A stretch of DNA of 30,148 nucleotides from an uncultured Robinsoniella sp. (GTDB taxonomy: Bacteria; Bacillota; Clostridia; Lachnospirales; Lachnospiraceae), in assembly GCA_900539655.1 (NCBI GenBank), contig UQCR01000086.1:1-30148 (forward strand). The letters are read 5' to 3'. The notes below the pieces were generated by a model. That model ran no database searches, was not told where the DNA came from, and worked only from the letters and a program-made list of their open reading frames with translations. A program made the position numbers and the translations under genes. Position 1 is the first letter of the stretch; every line of letters begins with the position of its first letter. Positions 30,093 to 30,148 of the stretch are shown here, in pieces.

Positions 30093-30148
30093 CTATGGGT
30101 GCCACCCCCACAGTTGCCTGTGGGGTAGACACTTTTAACGATAGGTAA
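30093..30148 (-). mobile_element. End of a probable IS200/IS605-type element inserted in virD4
   Basis: Immediately before the VirD4 coding resumes lies a hairpin CCCCACAG-TTGC-CTGTGGGG (30106-30125 on the plus strand), a perfect 8-bp stem with a 4-nt loop, close to the junction. Subterminal hairpins of this kind, and a translated end resembling LSLKVSTPQATVGVAPIE in one frame, recall the ends of IS200/IS605 TnpB-type elements. Only about 55 bp is in the window, no transposase can be seen, and the exact junction is uncertain by a few bases. Confidence 0.45.

Noticed and set aside
30093..30148. A second group II intron end
   Set aside because: No domain V precedes the hairpin in the visible bases and the stem has no bulged A; the short GC-rich stem at the junction fits an IS200/IS605 end better.

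Overview
The window reads as a multidrug-element region from a gut Firmicute, most likely a clostridial (Lachnospiraceae/Ruminococcaceae-type) host. The evidence is a Gram-positive conjugation gene set (PrgI, VirB4, a VirB6-like protein, a Maff2-type small protein, VirD4, a C40/3D-domain hydrolase), strong AGGAGG ribosome binding sites, a tet(O) gene and TnpV-family genes. Every supported gene is on the minus strand, so the biological order runs from the right edge to the left edge.

Right part (about 30148 to 6700): the transfer operon of an integrative conjugative element. In transcription order it holds virD4, a Maff2-like pilin-type protein, an unknown 222-aa protein, a VirB6-like membrane protein, an orphan-type adenine methyltransferase, PrgI, VirB4, a DUF4313-like protein, three unknown proteins, RadC, a MNT/HEPN toxin-antitoxin pair, an unknown protein, a membrane-anchored 3D + NlpC/P60 peptidoglycan hydrolase, a DpnD/PcfM-like protein, another unknown protein and a giant ArdC-like/N6-methylase/SNF2-helicase polyprotein. 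virD4 is interrupted twice. A 798-bp group II intron without a protein gene sits exactly in its Walker B segment, and a second element, probably the end of an IS200/IS605-type transposon, cuts it at the right edge. The SNF2 protein loses its C-terminus in helicase motif VI, where the left-hand element begins.

Left part (about 6700 to 1): a mobilizable, probably plasmid-derived module with TnpV, tet(O) (consensus promoter, leader peptide, attenuator), a small cysteine-rich KTR protein, three sigma-like helix-turn-helix regulators, a RepA-like ATPase, iteron-like repeats, a pMV158-type oriT and the first 18 codons of a MobV relaxase that runs off the left edge. Conjugation machinery on the right plus MobV/oriT and tet(O) on the left make a composite resistance element.

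The observations most worth checking are: the ORF-less intron in virD4; interleaved inverted repeats between prgI and virB4; intrinsic terminators placed 15-40 nt before start codons in several transfer and regulator genes, with no room for a promoter, which suggests antitermination; a TnpV-like gene with its own ribosome binding site overprinted in another frame on the SNF2 linker; and a hydrolase gene whose only well-placed start is ATC/ATT. All identifications come from reading the sequence and from remembered family features. No database search was run.
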